Of a stretch of 64,000 nt of DNA, positions 8,518-17,489 are shown piece after piece; position 1 is the stretch's first letter, and every line of letters begins with the position of its first letter. The position numbers and the translations under genes were made by a program. The stretch comes from Myxococcus eversor (lineage in GTDB: Bacteria; Myxococcota; Myxococcia; Myxococcales; Myxococcaceae). The stretch is taken from the NCBI RefSeq assembly GCF_010894455.1, contig NZ_JAAIXY010000018.1, forward strand, positions 205,902 through 269,901, read 5' to 3'. A model generated the notes under the pieces. The model saw nothing but the letters and a program-made list of their open reading frames with translations. It ran no database searches and had not been told where the DNA came from.

Positions 8518-10401
8518 CTACTGCGTGTACCCGACGGTGAGCACCGCGTTCGTCGAGTCCTTCACGAACAGGTACTGCATCCCCGTCTGCTCCAAGCTGA
8601 AGCGCAGCCGGAGCTGCGTCCTGCCCGTCTTGTTGATGGAGGACAGGCCCGCGTCGCTGAAGTCCCCCGAGGCCTTCGCCCCGCTCGCGAACTTGTCGAT
8701 GCTCGCCACCGCGCTGGCACCGGCCGCCGCCGCCCAGTCCGCCACTTCCGTGGACGCCGCGTTGAACGTGCCCGCCTTCACGTCGATGACCACCGTGTTC
8801 CCCGACGGCGTCGACCACGGGTCTCCCGAGCCCGACGAGTAGTTCACCGTGAGGTACGCCCGCGTCACCGTCGCCCCATCCGGCAGGCTCGACGTGTCGA
8901 ACGAGAGGAAGGAGCGGTTGAACTTCCCATCCGTCCCGCGCCCCAGCGCCAGGTTCGTCAGCGTCCCCAGCGCCACGCCGCTGCCGTCCGCGTTCGCCTT
9001 CAGATATCCATCCTCCGCCGCGATGCTGGCGAAAGTCGCCGTCGTGGACGTCGGCGTCCCCGTGTTGTTCACCGTGACGCTCGTATCGTTGTCCGTCGCC
9101 TGGTTGCCCGCGGCGTCATACGCCCGAGCCCCCAGCGTGTGCGCGCCGTTGCCCACGCCCTGGCTGTTCCAGGTGAACTCGTAAGGCGCCGCCGAATCTG
9201 TCGCCACCGGGCTGCCGTCCACCAGCAGCTCCACCCGCGCGACACCCACCGCGTCCGACGCGCTCACCACCACCGTCACCGCGCCGCTCACCGTCGTCCC
9301 GCTCGCAGGAGACGTCACGTTCACCGCGGGCGGCGTGGTGTCACCGCTCGGCTCGCCACCGCCGCCTCCGACGATGCCGAAGAACTTCGCCTGGTGGTAC
9401 ACGGCGCAGATGTTCATGTCCGTCACGAACCCGCCCACCGAGCCACACGCCGTGGTGCTCCCGGGGAAGTTGTACTGCGCGTCGAACGCCACCGCGTGAC
9501 CCATGCCGGTGATTTCCCACGTCTCGACGAGGGCCCGGCCCGCGCCATCGCGGTAGACCTTGTGCGGGAAGCCCGACACCGTCTCCGTCGTGTCAGGCGT
9601 CTGGTCGATGCCGTGCACGTTGGTCCACTGCTCCATCGCCTCGGTGCCGTTCATCGGCCGGACGGTGAAGTCGCTCGTCCCGTACCAGATGGACACCGGC
9701 GGACGCGGCCCCGTGTAGCCGGAGTAGCCACTGCGCGCCAGGTCACCCCACGCCGCGGGCGTCTTGTCCGCGCCCGGGCTCATGCACGAGAACGCCGCGT
9801 TCATCGACGTGGCGCACTTGTACGGCCCGCCCGCGTTGATGGCTCCCGCGGAGAAGACATCCGGATACGTGGCGAGCAGCGCCGGAGCCATGTACCCACC
9901 GGCCGAGAAGCCGACGACGTACACCCGCGACGCATCGATGGAGTACGCCGCCTTCATCGCGTCCACCATCTGCTTGATGGACAGCGCCTCGCCCGAGCCG
10001 CGCGCGATGTCACCTGGCTCGAACCAGTTGAAGCAACTGGTGGCGTTGTTGCCACTCGATTGCTGCGGATACACCACGTAGAACTTGTAGACGTTGGCCG
10101 CCGCCGTCCAACCACTCGCCTCCATGCCCGTCGCGTTCTGCGTGCAGCCGTGGAGCACCACCACCAGCGGCGCGTTCGCCGGTACGCCCGTCGGCACGTG
10201 GCGATACATCGCCAGGTTGCCCGGGTTGCTGCCAAAGCCCGTGACCTGCGTCAGCCCCTGCTCGGACTCTGCCAGCTCCGGCTCGGACCGCACGGAGGGC
10301 TCCGCGTCGAGCCCACCACAGCCCAACACTCCCGCGAACAACCACGCGGCGAGGGTGAATCGAGAACACGTCGAAGTGAAGCGAGGACGCTGCGAGGACA
10401 T
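8518..10401 (-). CDS. Secreted PHB-depolymerase-family esterase lipoprotein with Ig-like and DNRLRE domains
   Basis: A 627-residue protein from the ATG at 10401 (GGAGG four bases upstream; an in-frame extension to 10449 is less likely). The signal peptide ends in AGVLGC, a lipobox, so a lipoprotein is predicted. Residues about 60-330 form an alpha/beta hydrolase of the poly(3-hydroxybutyrate) depolymerase/feruloyl esterase group: VVVLHGCTQN oxyanion segment, GFSAGG nucleophile elbow and TGMGHAVAFD carrying the likely histidine. A Ser/Gly-rich linker leads to an Ig-like domain (PPAVNVTSPASG onward) and a C-terminal DNRLRE-type beta domain (SFLSFDTSSLPDGATV). It probably degrades extracellular polyesters or ester-linked polysaccharides. 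The extra domains suggest substrate or surface binding. Confidence 0.86.
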   Translation of the reverse strand: MSSQRPRFTSTCSRFTLAAWLFAGVLGCGGLDAEPSVRSEPELAESEQGLTQVTGFGSNPGNLAMYRHVPTGVPANAPLVVVLHGCTQNATGMEASGWTAAANVYKFYVVYPQQSSGNNATSCFNWFEPGDIARGSGEALSIKQMVDAMKAAYSIDASRVYVVGFSAGGYMAPALLATYPDVFSAGAINAGGPYKCATSMNAAFSCMSPGADKTPAAWGDLARSGYSGYTGPRPPVSIWYGTSDFTVRPMNGTEAMEQWTNVHGIDQTPDTTETVSGFPHKVYRDGAGRALVETWEITGMGHAVAFDAQYNFPGSTTACGSVGGFVTDMNICAVYHQAKFFGIVGGGGGEPSGDTTPPAVNVTSPASGTTVSGAVTVVVSASDAVGVARVELLVDGSPVATDSAAPYEFTWNSQGVGNGAHTLGARAYDAAGNQATDNDTSVTVNNTGTPTSTTATFASIAAEDGYLKANADGSGVALGTLTNLALGRGTDGKFNRSFLSFDTSSLPDGATVTRAYLTVNYSSGSGDPWSTPSGNTVVIDVKAGTFNAASTEVADWAAAAGASAVASIDKFASGAKASGDFSDAGLSSINKTGRTQLRLRFSLEQTGMQYLFVKDSTNAVLTVGYTQ

Positions 10402-10693
10402 GGTGCCTCCCGGGCCGCCATGGGGGGAAAGGACGGCCACGGGCCGCAACGTGACTCCCCCGCACTCCCCGGGTTCAAGGCGCGCCGCGTCGCCTCGACG
10501 GTGAAATCTGAACCAGGATTCATTTTATGCACCGCGTCGAATTTCCATGAAACATGAACCATTCTTCAGTTCACGCTTCACTCGGGAATCCGGTACCGGA
10601 CACGGCACTGCCCGAAACGCCGAGCCAACGTCCTCCGTTTGGCGCGAAACAACCGACCTTGGCGGAAGGTGACTCGGCGCTGCCCTGCGTCCG

Positions 10694-11659
10694 TCAGGCC
10701 GAGGGACGCTCGGCGGCGAGCCGCTCGGCCACGTCCAGCACGCGGGCCTCCACGCACACGCCATCCAGGTGGTTCGCCTCCACCAGACCCGTGGGGCTCG
10801 TTACGTTCACCTCGGTGAGGTAGTCGCCGAGCACGTCGATGCCCACGAGCAACAGGCCCCGCTTGCGCAGCTCGGGCTTGAGCCGCTCGCAGATTTCCAG
10901 GTCGCGCGCCGTGAGCACCGCCTTGTGGGGCGTGCCACCAGCGGCCATGTTCCCCCGGTGGTCATCGCCGGACGGCACGCGCAGCACGCCGCCCACCGGC
11001 TCTCCATCCACCAGGAGGATGCGCTTGTCGCCCAGGCGGCTCTCCGGGATGTACGCCTGCGCGACGACGGCCTCGCGGCCTCCCTGGGTGAGCAGCTCCA
11101 CGGCCGAGCGCGCGTTCCGGTCTCCCTTGGACAGGAAGAGGATGCCCTTGCCGCCGAAGCCGTCGATGGGCTTGAGGATGGTGCCCTGCTCGTTGCGGGC
11201 GATGAAGTCCAGCAGCACCGGCAGCTCGCGGGTGATGCGGGTGTCCGGCATCAGGTCCGGGTAGCGCAGGGCGAAGAGCTTCTCGTTCGCGTCGCGGATG
11301 CCCGCCGGGTCGTTGATGTAGACGGGCTTGCGGCCCTGACACAGCTCCACCAATTGCGTGGCGTGGAGGAACTCCGCGTCGACGGGCGGGTCCTTGCGCA
11401 GGAAGAGCACGTCCAGCTCCGACAACGGCCGCGCCTCCTCGTCGAGCACGTCGAAGTGCCGCCCCGGCTCCCGGCGCACCGTGACGTGGCGCATGCGCGC
11501 CTCCGCGCAGCGGCCGTTGAAGCGCAGCCACCCCTGCTCGAAGTAGAGCACCCGATGGCCGCGCTGCTGCGCCTCCAGCATCAGCGCGAAGGTGGAGTCA
11601 TGGTCCACTCGCACTGTCTCGAGCGGGTCCATCAGGAAGCCAATGGTGAGCGCGGCCAT
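10694..11659 (-). CDS. gshB: Glutathione synthetase
   Basis: A 321-residue protein, the normal length for prokaryotic GshB, which joins gamma-glutamylcysteine and glycine with ATP. Features seen in order: MAALTIGFLMDPLE at the N-terminus, FLRKDPPVDAEFLHAT near residue 85, YINDPAGIRDANEKLFAL, the ATP-grasp segment ILKPIDGFGGKGILFL, GDKRILLVDGEPVG and the metal-binding LTEVNVTSPTGL near the C-terminus. The start at 11659 is preferred over an in-frame extension to 11713 because it matches the family N-terminus. It is a single gene, with the esterase downstream and a Ser/Thr kinase upstream on the same strand. Confidence 0.95.
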   Translation of the reverse strand: MAALTIGFLMDPLETVRVDHDSTFALMLEAQQRGHRVLYFEQGWLRFNGRCAEARMRHVTVRREPGRHFDVLDEEARPLSELDVLFLRKDPPVDAEFLHATQLVELCQGRKPVYINDPAGIRDANEKLFALRYPDLMPDTRITRELPVLLDFIARNEQGTILKPIDGFGGKGILFLSKGDRNARSAVELLTQGGREAVVAQAYIPESRLGDKRILLVDGEPVGGVLRVPSGDDHRGNMAAGGTPHKAVLTARDLEICERLKPELRKRGLLLVGIDVLGDYLTEVNVTSPTGLVEANHLDGVCVEARVLDVAERLAAERPSA

Positions 11660-11737
11660 AGTCTCGTCGCAGGGGGTTGAAGGGGGCGCGACGATAACAG
11701 GACCGCGCGTCACATCCCCAGCACCACCGCGACGCGG

Positions 11738-13441
11738 TCAACCCTCGGGATACCCATCCAGTCGGAAGGCGGTGGTCTCGCCGGCTTTGATTTCAACCTG
11801 GAGGGGGTATTTCTTCTGCCGGGGGCCGATGATGCTCAAGGTGTGGGTGCCCGCCGGCACCACCATGCCCAGAATGGGCGTCGTCCCCAGCTTCCGCTTC
11901 CCCAGGAACACGGGCGCGCGCTGGCTGCCCACGATGAGGGTCAGCTTGCCTGTCTGCCGCGAGGGCTTCGTGGCGACAGCCTGCTCCGGCTTCGCGCCCG
12001 CGTCTTCGTCCGCCGGAGGCTTGCCCTTCTCCGGCTTCTTCGTCGACGTCGCGTCCGCCAGCGTGCCCGCATCCGGCTCCTGGTAGATGGGCAGTCCCGG
12101 GTCGAACCGCTTCAGCTCCTGGGTCGGCGTCTGCTCCACGACGGGCGTCATCGTCTCGTCCAGCGCGCTGCTCAAGCGCACGGCGCCATAGGCGCCTCCC
12201 CCGAGGATGGCGAGCAGCACCAGGCCCCACAGGACGTTCGAGCTCCGGCGCTGTCCCGACGTGAGGTCCGTATCCGCCGGAGGCTGACCCGTGGCGGACT
12301 TCACCGTGGACACCTTGCGGGAGGCCTTCTTGAGCTCCTTGGCGTCCGGCACCGACGAGTTGCCCGTCTTCGGCGTGGCCTGGTTCTCGCGCACCGGCAG
12401 GTACGGCCCGTCATCCCCCCGCAGGGCGCGCTTGGCGGCCTCCAGCATCAGGCTGTTGGCGGTGCCGTCCGCGCTCTCCAGCAGCGCGCGCGTGGCCGCC
12501 ATCCGCTCCGTGAACAGCTCCTTCATCAGCGAGCCGCGGTGGTCCGCGTCCTGAATCAGCGAGCCCGCCGCGGCTTCAATCGCCCGCGCCATGTCCCGGC
12601 CGTTGGCGAAGCGCTTCTCGCGGCTGCGCTCCAAGGACTGCATCACCACCTTGGAGATCTGCTCGGACACGTGCGGCGTGACGTGCGAGGGCCAGGGGAT
12701 GGGCGCCTCGAGAATCTTCATCATCTCATCGCGCTCGGTGTGTCCCGCGAACAGGCGCGCGCCGGTGAGCATCTCGTGCATCATCACGCCCACCGAGAAC
12801 AGGTCGCTGCGGCCATCCAGCTTGTCGCCGCGCACCTGCTCTGGAGACATGTATCCGGTGGTGCCCTTCACCGTGCCCGCGTGGGTGCGCTCCAGGCTGC
12901 CCTTCGCCTTGGCGATGCCGAAGTCGAGCAGCTTCACCATGCCGTCGTACGTCACCATGATGTTCTTCTGGGCGACGTCGCGGTGGATGACGGGGCTGGG
13001 CTCGCCCGAGGGCGCGGTGAAGGTGTGCGCGTAGTACAGCGCCATGCAGACGTCGCGCGCCACCGACAGCGTGAAGCCCAGCGGCACCGGCTGCCTGGCG
13101 CGCAGGCACGCGCTCGTTATCTGGTTCAGGTTCTGCCCGGCGATGAACTCCATCGCCAGGTAGAGGCCGTCCTCCTCCTGCCCCAGGTCGAACACCTGCG
13201 CGATGTTGGGGTGGTTGAAGGCCGCGGTGATTCGCGCCTCGTCCAAGAACATCCGCTCGAACTGCTCGTTGTCCCGAGCGTCCGGCAGGATGCGTTTGAC
13301 GACCACGTATTTACGGAAGCCACCCGGACCCGAGGTGAAGCCGAGGAACAGCTCGGCCATGCCACCCACGGACAACTGCGTGACGACCTCGTACTTCCCG
13401 ATGCGCTCGCCGCGATAAAAATCGATGGGTGCAACCTCCAC
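11738..13441 (-). CDS. Membrane-anchored Ser/Thr protein kinase
   Basis: A protein of about 567 residues. An N-terminal Hanks-type kinase domain (about 15-290) shows GKYEVVTQLSVGGMAELFLG as glycine loop, VVVKRIL with the lysine, VIHRDVAQKNIMV as catalytic loop, LDFGIAK as DFG and GYMSPEQ as activation-segment end, so it should be active. One transmembrane segment (NVLWGLVLLAILGGGAYGAV) follows a charged linker, and the C-terminal 75 residues (LTLIVGSQRAPVFLGKRKLG onward) form a PEGA-like beta domain outside the membrane. The start is uncertain: GTG at 13441 or 13471, with no ATG near. It has the same layout as the kinase at 26204-28834. Its partner is not evident; it diverges from the DnaA-box-like region. 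Confidence 0.9.
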   Translation of the reverse strand: MEVAPIDFYRGERIGKYEVVTQLSVGGMAELFLGFTSGPGGFRKYVVVKRILPDARDNEQFERMFLDEARITAAFNHPNIAQVFDLGQEEDGLYLAMEFIAGQNLNQITSACLRARQPVPLGFTLSVARDVCMALYYAHTFTAPSGEPSPVIHRDVAQKNIMVTYDGMVKLLDFGIAKAKGSLERTHAGTVKGTTGYMSPEQVRGDKLDGRSDLFSVGVMMHEMLTGARLFAGHTERDEMMKILEAPIPWPSHVTPHVSEQISKVVMQSLERSREKRFANGRDMARAIEAAAGSLIQDADHRGSLMKELFTERMAATRALLESADGTANSLMLEAAKRALRGDDGPYLPVRENQATPKTGNSSVPDAKELKKASRKVSTVKSATGQPPADTDLTSGQRRSSNVLWGLVLLAILGGGAYGAVRLSSALDETMTPVVEQTPTQELKRFDPGLPIYQEPDAGTLADATSTKKPEKGKPPADEDAGAKPEQAVATKPSRQTGKLTLIVGSQRAPVFLGKRKLGTTPILGMVVPAGTHTLSIIGPRQKKYPLQVEIKAGETTAFRLDGYPEG

Positions 13442-13556
13442 GACAGCGCCCCGACACCGGAGCAGCACCACGACAGAGGATAACAGGCTTGTAGGGCGCG
13501 GACGTGCGGTGAGTATCCACCGTCACGCCCGGTCGCCCCCTCGTCCACTGAAGACC

Positions 13557-13802
13557 TGTGGATGGCCTGTGGATAGTGGGGGTGGGGTTGTGGAGAAACG
13601 GTGGCGTGGATCAGCCCCTGTGGAAGGCCGGGGGAAACCGTCAGTTTACCCACATGTAGCATCGGCCAAATTCGTCAGTCATCCCGCGAGCTTGCTGACT
13701 TATCCCCAAATCCGAGCCCTCTACTTCTTCCACCATTTGATCAATACCTACATTAAGCTTTTGAAGAAGCAGCAGGCCGCTGGGGACAACGCCTGTGGAC
13801 GG
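13557..13802. other. AT-richer intergenic region with clustered DnaA-box-like 9-mers
   Basis: Between the kinase start (13441) and the next gene (13831) lie near-matches to TTATCCACA on both strands: TGTGGATGG (13557), TGTGGATAG (13568), TGTGGAGAA (13589), TGTGGAAGG (13619), TTACCCACA (13646), TTATCCCCA (13700) and TGTGGACGG (13794). Bases 13640-13770 are clearly AT-richer than their surroundings. This resembles an origin or a DnaA-titration/regulatory site, but dnaA, dnaN or parAB are not in the window. It may instead be an ordinary divergent promoter region. Confidence 0.4.
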
Positions 13803-13830
13803 GTGCAACACGGTTGTAGACTGATGAGCC

Positions 13831-14652
13831 GTGCGCGCGTTGACCTTCATGTTCTGGCTGTTCGCCACCCAGGCCTGGGGCGCGGAACCTCCGTTGGGGC
13901 GCGCCGAGCAACAGTTCGATGCCCTGGAGTTCGATGCCGCCGCCGCGTCCTTCCTGGAGGCCCTGGAGGGCCCTGGGACGCGCGTGGAGCGCCTTCAGGC
14001 ATGGCGGGGGCTGGCACTGGCTCGCGCCTTCATGGGGCAGCGCCAGGAGGCCCAGGAGGCATTCGAGGTTCTTCTCCTCCTGGAGCCCTCGGCGCAGGTG
14101 AAGGACTCGCTGGGGCCCAAGGTCCAGGTGCCGTTCCGCGCGGCACGGGCCGCCATGGAGGGCCAGCGGGCCACACTCACCGTGACGCGGCTGCCGGATG
14201 GCCGGGTGTCGGCGGTGTTGGCGCAGCCCCGGAAGGTGGCCACGGAGGTGATGGTGGCGGTGCGCCTGCCGGGCGCGGCGGGGTTCTCCGCGGCGGTGGG
14301 CTCGCCGTCGGGGCCGGTGTCCGTGAAGGCACCTCCCGCGCGCGCCGTGGAGGCCTACGCGGTGGCACGGGACGCCGGAGGCCTCGTCCTCTTCGAGCAG
14401 GGCAGCCCGCGCGCGCCGCTGCGGCTGGAGGCCACCGAGGTCCTGCCGGCGGCGGTGGCCTCGGCGCGTGACGCGGCGACGTTCCCCACGGCGGAGACGG
14501 TGGTGGAAGAGGCACCTCGCCGCGCCCTCTGGCCCTATGTCGTGGGCGGGGTGGGCCTGGCGGCGGCGGCGGGAGTGGTGCTGGGCGTCGTGCTGACGCG
14601 GCCGGAGTCGCTGGCGCTGCCGGCGGCGGACCGCACGGAGCGGCTGCCATGA
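13831..14652 (+). CDS. Exported protein with TPR-like region and C-terminal membrane anchor
   Basis: A 273-residue protein starting with GTG at 13831. A short signal peptide (MRALTFMFWLFATQAWG) is followed by a helical, TPR-like stretch (ALEFDAAAASFLEALEGPG, then ARAFMGQRQEAQEAFEVLLL) that looks like a pair of tetratricopeptide-type repeats, then a beta-rich region and a C-terminal transmembrane helix (VVGGVGLAAAAGVVLGVVL) with a short tail. It is probably a cell-envelope protein; no enzymatic motif is seen. Its stop codon overlaps the first of two ATG-led repeats that lead into the Cys-rich lipoprotein gene, so the two genes seem translationally linked. Confidence 0.7.
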   Translation: MRALTFMFWLFATQAWGAEPPLGRAEQQFDALEFDAAAASFLEALEGPGTRVERLQAWRGLALARAFMGQRQEAQEAFEVLLLLEPSAQVKDSLGPKVQVPFRAARAAMEGQRATLTVTRLPDGRVSAVLAQPRKVATEVMVAVRLPGAAGFSAAVGSPSGPVSVKAPPARAVEAYAVARDAGGLVLFEQGSPRAPLRLEATEVLPAAVASARDAATFPTAETVVEEAPRRALWPYVVGGVGLAAAAGVVLGVVLTRPESLALPAADRTERLP

Positions 14653-14784
14653 GCATCCGGATGCCGCTGAGAGCTGTCTACATGAGCGCCCGGATGCCGC
14701 TGACGGGGCTGCTGCCATGAGCACCCGGATGCCGCTGAGGGCTGTCTACATGAGCGCTCGGATGCCGCTGACGGGGCTGCTGCC
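14649..14784 (+). repeat. Two 68-bp direct repeats forming chained mini-ORFs
   Basis: Two near-identical 68-bp units (14649-14716 and 14717-14784). Each opens a 23-codon ORF (14649-14720 and 14717-14788) encoding peptides that begin MSIRMPLR or MSTRMPLR and end ARMPLTGLLP. Every unit starts with the ATGA that overlaps the preceding stop, so the chain is upstream gene, mini-ORF 1, mini-ORF 2, lipoprotein gene. Each unit is itself a doublet of about 34 bp, and the first 35 bases of the lipoprotein gene are a diverged copy (MKALMPLKGLLL). The array thus looks like repeated duplication of a gene start. Confidence 0.85.
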
Positions 14785-15672
14785 ATGAAGGCCCTGATGC
14801 CACTCAAGGGGCTGTTGCTGGTGGCGCTCGTGGCGCTGGCTGGCTGCGACAAGAGCACCGCGCTGGTGCCGCCCGACCTGTGCCAGGGCGTGGTGTGCCC
14901 GGACGCTCAGGCGTGCGTGGAGGGCAGGTGTCTCGCCACCACGTGCCAGGGCGTGGCCTGTGGCTCCGGACGCGTGTGCGAGCTGGGCGCGTGCGTGGAG
15001 CCCTCGTGCCTCGGGACGGCATGCGCCGACGGCGAGGTGTGCCGCGGAGGCACGTGCCGTCGCGTGGGCTGCGATGCGAACACGGCGTGTTTTCCCACCG
15101 AGCGCTGCATCGGCTCGGAGTGCGTGAGGGATGGCTGCCTGGGCGTCGCCTGTCCCCAGGGCACGGTGTGCCGCTCCGGCGGACAGTGCCGGGGCGTGTT
15201 GTGCACGGCGGACTTCTCCTGCGCATCCGACGAGCGCTGCGGCGCGGACGGCCGCTGTGTGTCGAACGCGGGCTGCTCGGCGGTGAGCTGCCCCGCGCAG
15301 CAGGTGTGTCGCGAGGGCGCGTGCCAGGCGCTGTCCTGCAACACCGTGGCGCAGTGTGGCCCGGGCGAGGTGTGCCGCGCCGGTGCGTGCCTGTCCGCCA
15401 CGGAGGCGTGCGCGGCCGTGAGCCCATGTGCCTCTGGCCAGGTGTGCCGCGCGGGCACGTGTCAGTCGGTGGCGTGTGGCGTGGGCAGGCCGTGTCAGGG
15501 CCTGGAGGGCTGCCGCTCGGGCGCGTGCGAGGGCCCCGTGCGCGCCGAGTCTGGAAGCCTGGCGCCAGCGGCGGGGGTACTTCCCATCGGGCCCGGTTCC
15601 GTGGGCCTGGGCGTGGGAGGGCCTCCGGCGAGCGGACCCACCCACACGCTGCATCCGGGGGCCACGCCGTAG
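14785..15672 (+). CDS. Cysteine-rich repeat lipoprotein
   Basis: A 295-residue protein with signal peptide ending in LVALAGC (lipobox), so it is anchored by lipid. About 40 cysteines lie in repeats of roughly 20-25 residues with the pattern C-x-G-V-x-C-P-x-x-x-x-C-x-x-G-x-C, for example CQGVVCPDAQACVEGRC and CQGVACGSGRVCELGAC; they resemble small disulfide-knot modules. Such proteins are frequent in myxobacteria and are sometimes mis-annotated as tryptophan synthase alpha chain because of the repeats. The last 60 residues are Gly/Pro-rich and free of Cys. The function is unknown; surface structure or binding is likely. The start overlaps the stop of the second mini-ORF. Confidence 0.82.
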   Translation: MKALMPLKGLLLVALVALAGCDKSTALVPPDLCQGVVCPDAQACVEGRCLATTCQGVACGSGRVCELGACVEPSCLGTACADGEVCRGGTCRRVGCDANTACFPTERCIGSECVRDGCLGVACPQGTVCRSGGQCRGVLCTADFSCASDERCGADGRCVSNAGCSAVSCPAQQVCREGACQALSCNTVAQCGPGEVCRAGACLSATEACAAVSPCASGQVCRAGTCQSVACGVGRPCQGLEGCRSGACEGPVRAESGSLAPAAGVLPIGPGSVGLGVGGPPASGPTHTLHPGATP

Positions 15673-15685
15673 GGAGCGGGGCGGC

Positions 15686-15982
15686 TCAGGAGTGGACTTC
15701 GCGCAGACGCTCGAGGAGCCGGGGCAGGTGGGCGAGCAGCTCGCGGTCCGTGTGCTCCAGCGCGTTGCGCAGCACCTCCAGGTCCTCCGCGTCGCGCTCC
15801 GCGTTCACCATGCGCTGCAGTCCGCGCAGGCGCTGGTTGCGCAGGACGAGCCGGGCCAGGGTGTCCTCGAGCTCCTCCGCGAGCGCGTCATCCAGCTCCA
15901 GGTCGCGGCTGATGAGCTCACGCAACTGCTCCACCAGGTAGGTGAGGTCCCAGGATTCTTCGTAGCCGGCCCGTCGAGACAT
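15686..15982 (-). CDS. Small coiled-coil hypothetical protein
   Basis: A 98-residue protein made almost entirely of charged amphipathic helix (for example LVEQLRELISRDLELDDALA and a long stretch of heptads ending in LPRLLERLREVHS), so a coiled coil is likely. No signal peptide, no metal-binding motif. It lies 22 bp downstream of 16005-16298 on the same strand, probably in one operon, and ends 13 bp from the convergent Cys-rich lipoprotein gene. I do not recognise the family. Confidence 0.72.
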   Translation of the reverse strand: MSRRAGYEESWDLTYLVEQLRELISRDLELDDALAEELEDTLARLVLRNQRLRGLQRMVNAERDAEDLEVLRNALEHTDRELLAHLPRLLERLREVHS

Positions 15983-16004
15983 CTTCGTTCACGTATCGCC
16001 GGGC

Positions 16005-16298
16005 TCAGCCCAGCGCTCGAGCGCGCGTGAGCCCCGCCAGGGTCAGCCGCGAGCGGGATGGGTCCATCTCCACGGTGACGTGGCAGCCATCCAGGTCCAG
16101 GTTCAATGCATATGGCTCCGACATGGGCAGCAGGAGGCTTCGTTCCTGGTGTGCCAGCGAGGCCATGCGAAACAGCTCCGAGAGCAGGGCCTGCCGCACA
16201 TCCTGAGGCAGGCCATCCACGCTGCCTTGCAGCCCGCGTGGGATGAGCACGGTGAAGGCCTGGGAGGATTGCGAGCCCGTGTCCGAGACGGAGGTCAT
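16005..16298 (-). CDS. Small hypothetical protein
   Basis: A 97-residue protein from the ATG at 16298 (the frame stays open to 16376, but the longer N-terminus has atypical composition). The middle resembles a helix (LPQDVRQALLSELFRMASLA) and the C-terminus two strands (YALNLDLDGCHVTVEMD and SRLTLAGLTRARAL). No export signal. It is followed by the coiled-coil gene in a likely two-gene operon. The function is unknown. Confidence 0.68.
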   Translation of the reverse strand: MTSVSDTGSQSSQAFTVLIPRGLQGSVDGLPQDVRQALLSELFRMASLAHQERSLLLPMSEPYALNLDLDGCHVTVEMDPSRSRLTLAGLTRARALG

Positions 16299-16580
16299 GC
16301 CGTCCCCGACTGCTAGAACCGTACCCTTCTGTGATCCAACTATTCCGCGCGGTTGCAGTGGGTCAGAGACGACCATCTGAAAAAATCACAGGGTTTCGAG
16401 TTCCGCTGGCTGAAGTGTCTGCGGGGAAGCGGGCCGTTGGTGGGCTCGCCCGCCTCCATTCCCCGAGGGGACGAGCATTCCGTTCGATGTTCAGCTCTCC
16501 GGTGAGGCTGCGACCTCCTGGCGATGGACGAAGTCACGAGTGTCAGCGTGGGTGACGCATCCGACGCGGTGTCCCGGTGC

Positions 16581-17489
16581 TCACGGAATGCGGCAGCAGA
16601 TGGCGTAGGCGGTGGGAGCGCTGGTGCTGTCGGCGTGGCTGCGGCAGCGGTAGCCGGGCACGCCCGGGGTCTGCGTGGCGCCGCTCTCCAAGGTGACGCC
16701 CGTGGGGTTGAAGGCGACGCCAGTGGGCGCTTCCTCGAGTCCGCTGCAACCGCCGCCCATCAGCGTCTCGCCCGTCGCGCACCAGGCGATGGCGGCGCGG
16801 GTGTCCGTCGAATCGTTACCGGTGGCACTCTTGTAACCGCATGACAGCGCGGGCCTGGCGTGCGTGTGGTCGGAGCGCGCGGCGACTCGGGCCGAGCCGT
16901 TGGTGCCGCCCGCCGTCGGGAAGCTGACGCGCACGGCGAGGGGCGTGCCGGTGGCGATGAGGCCGTCTCCATACGTGGGCGCGGGCGCGTCCAGCTTCGT
17001 CTTGTCCGCGGCGGACATGAAGCCCGCCGTCGTCGCGGTGGCGTTGGCGTGGGTGTGGCTCACGGGCGCGAAGGTGTTGGCGGCGCGGCCCTCCAGACGG
17101 ATGCTGTCACTGGAGCGCAACGCGAAGGGCACCGAGGCCATGCGGAAGCGCGGCGTCAGCTCCGACTGGCTGGCGAGCGCGACGCCCAGGTGCATCTCCG
17201 AGCGCCGCACCAGGTCATCCCCCAGCGCCACCGAGGAGCCCAGCACCACCGCGTAGTAGCCATTCGTCACCGGCACGGCCAGGTGGTTCTCCTGCCACAG
17301 CGGGGCGCCGCCCACGGGTGAGGCGTAGAGGGTGAAGGTGAGGTCCTGCGGAGAGCTCTCCGGGGTGCCGTCCGCGCGCACCAGGCGCCCCTGGAAGGTC
17401 ATCGTGCGCGGCACGTCCTGCGCGAAGGCGGGAAGGGCCCACGGCGCGAGCAGGGCCAGGACGAGCACGAGGGTGGGACGCGAGGACAT
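16581..17489 (-). CDS. Exported tail-fibre-like hypothetical protein
   Basis: A 302-residue protein with a clear Sec signal peptide (LVLVLALLAPWALPAFAQ). The N-terminal mature part (MTFQGRLVRADGTPESSPQD with LTFTLYASPVGG) is a beta domain seen in many exported proteins. The centre carries two SHTH/DHTH-type motifs (PVSHTHANATATTAGFMSAA and RSDHTHARPALSC) typical of trimeric phage-tail-fibre-like segments where histidines can bind metal. The C-terminal 90 residues have paired cysteines. It is perhaps a surface or secreted fibre-like protein. It is a single gene; about 280 bp without a recognised feature lies downstream, and it is divergent from the lipoprotein gene at 17671. Confidence 0.72.
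   Translation of the reverse strand: MSSRPTLVLVLALLAPWALPAFAQDVPRTMTFQGRLVRADGTPESSPQDLTFTLYASPVGGAPLWQENHLAVPVTNGYYAVVLGSSVALGDDLVRRSEMHLGVALASQSELTPRFRMASVPFALRSSDSIRLEGRAANTFAPVSHTHANATATTAGFMSAADKTKLDAPAPTYGDGLIATGTPLAVRVSFPTAGGTNGSARVAARSDHTHARPALSCGYKSATGNDSTDTRAAIAWCATGETLMGGGCSGLEEAPTGVAFNPTGVTLESGATQTPGVPGYRCRSHADSTSAPTAYAICCRIP

Noticed and set aside
14785..15672. Tryptophan synthase annotation for the Cys-rich lipoprotein
   Set aside because: The cysteine repeats have nothing of the TIM-barrel enzyme; this label is a known annotation error for such proteins.
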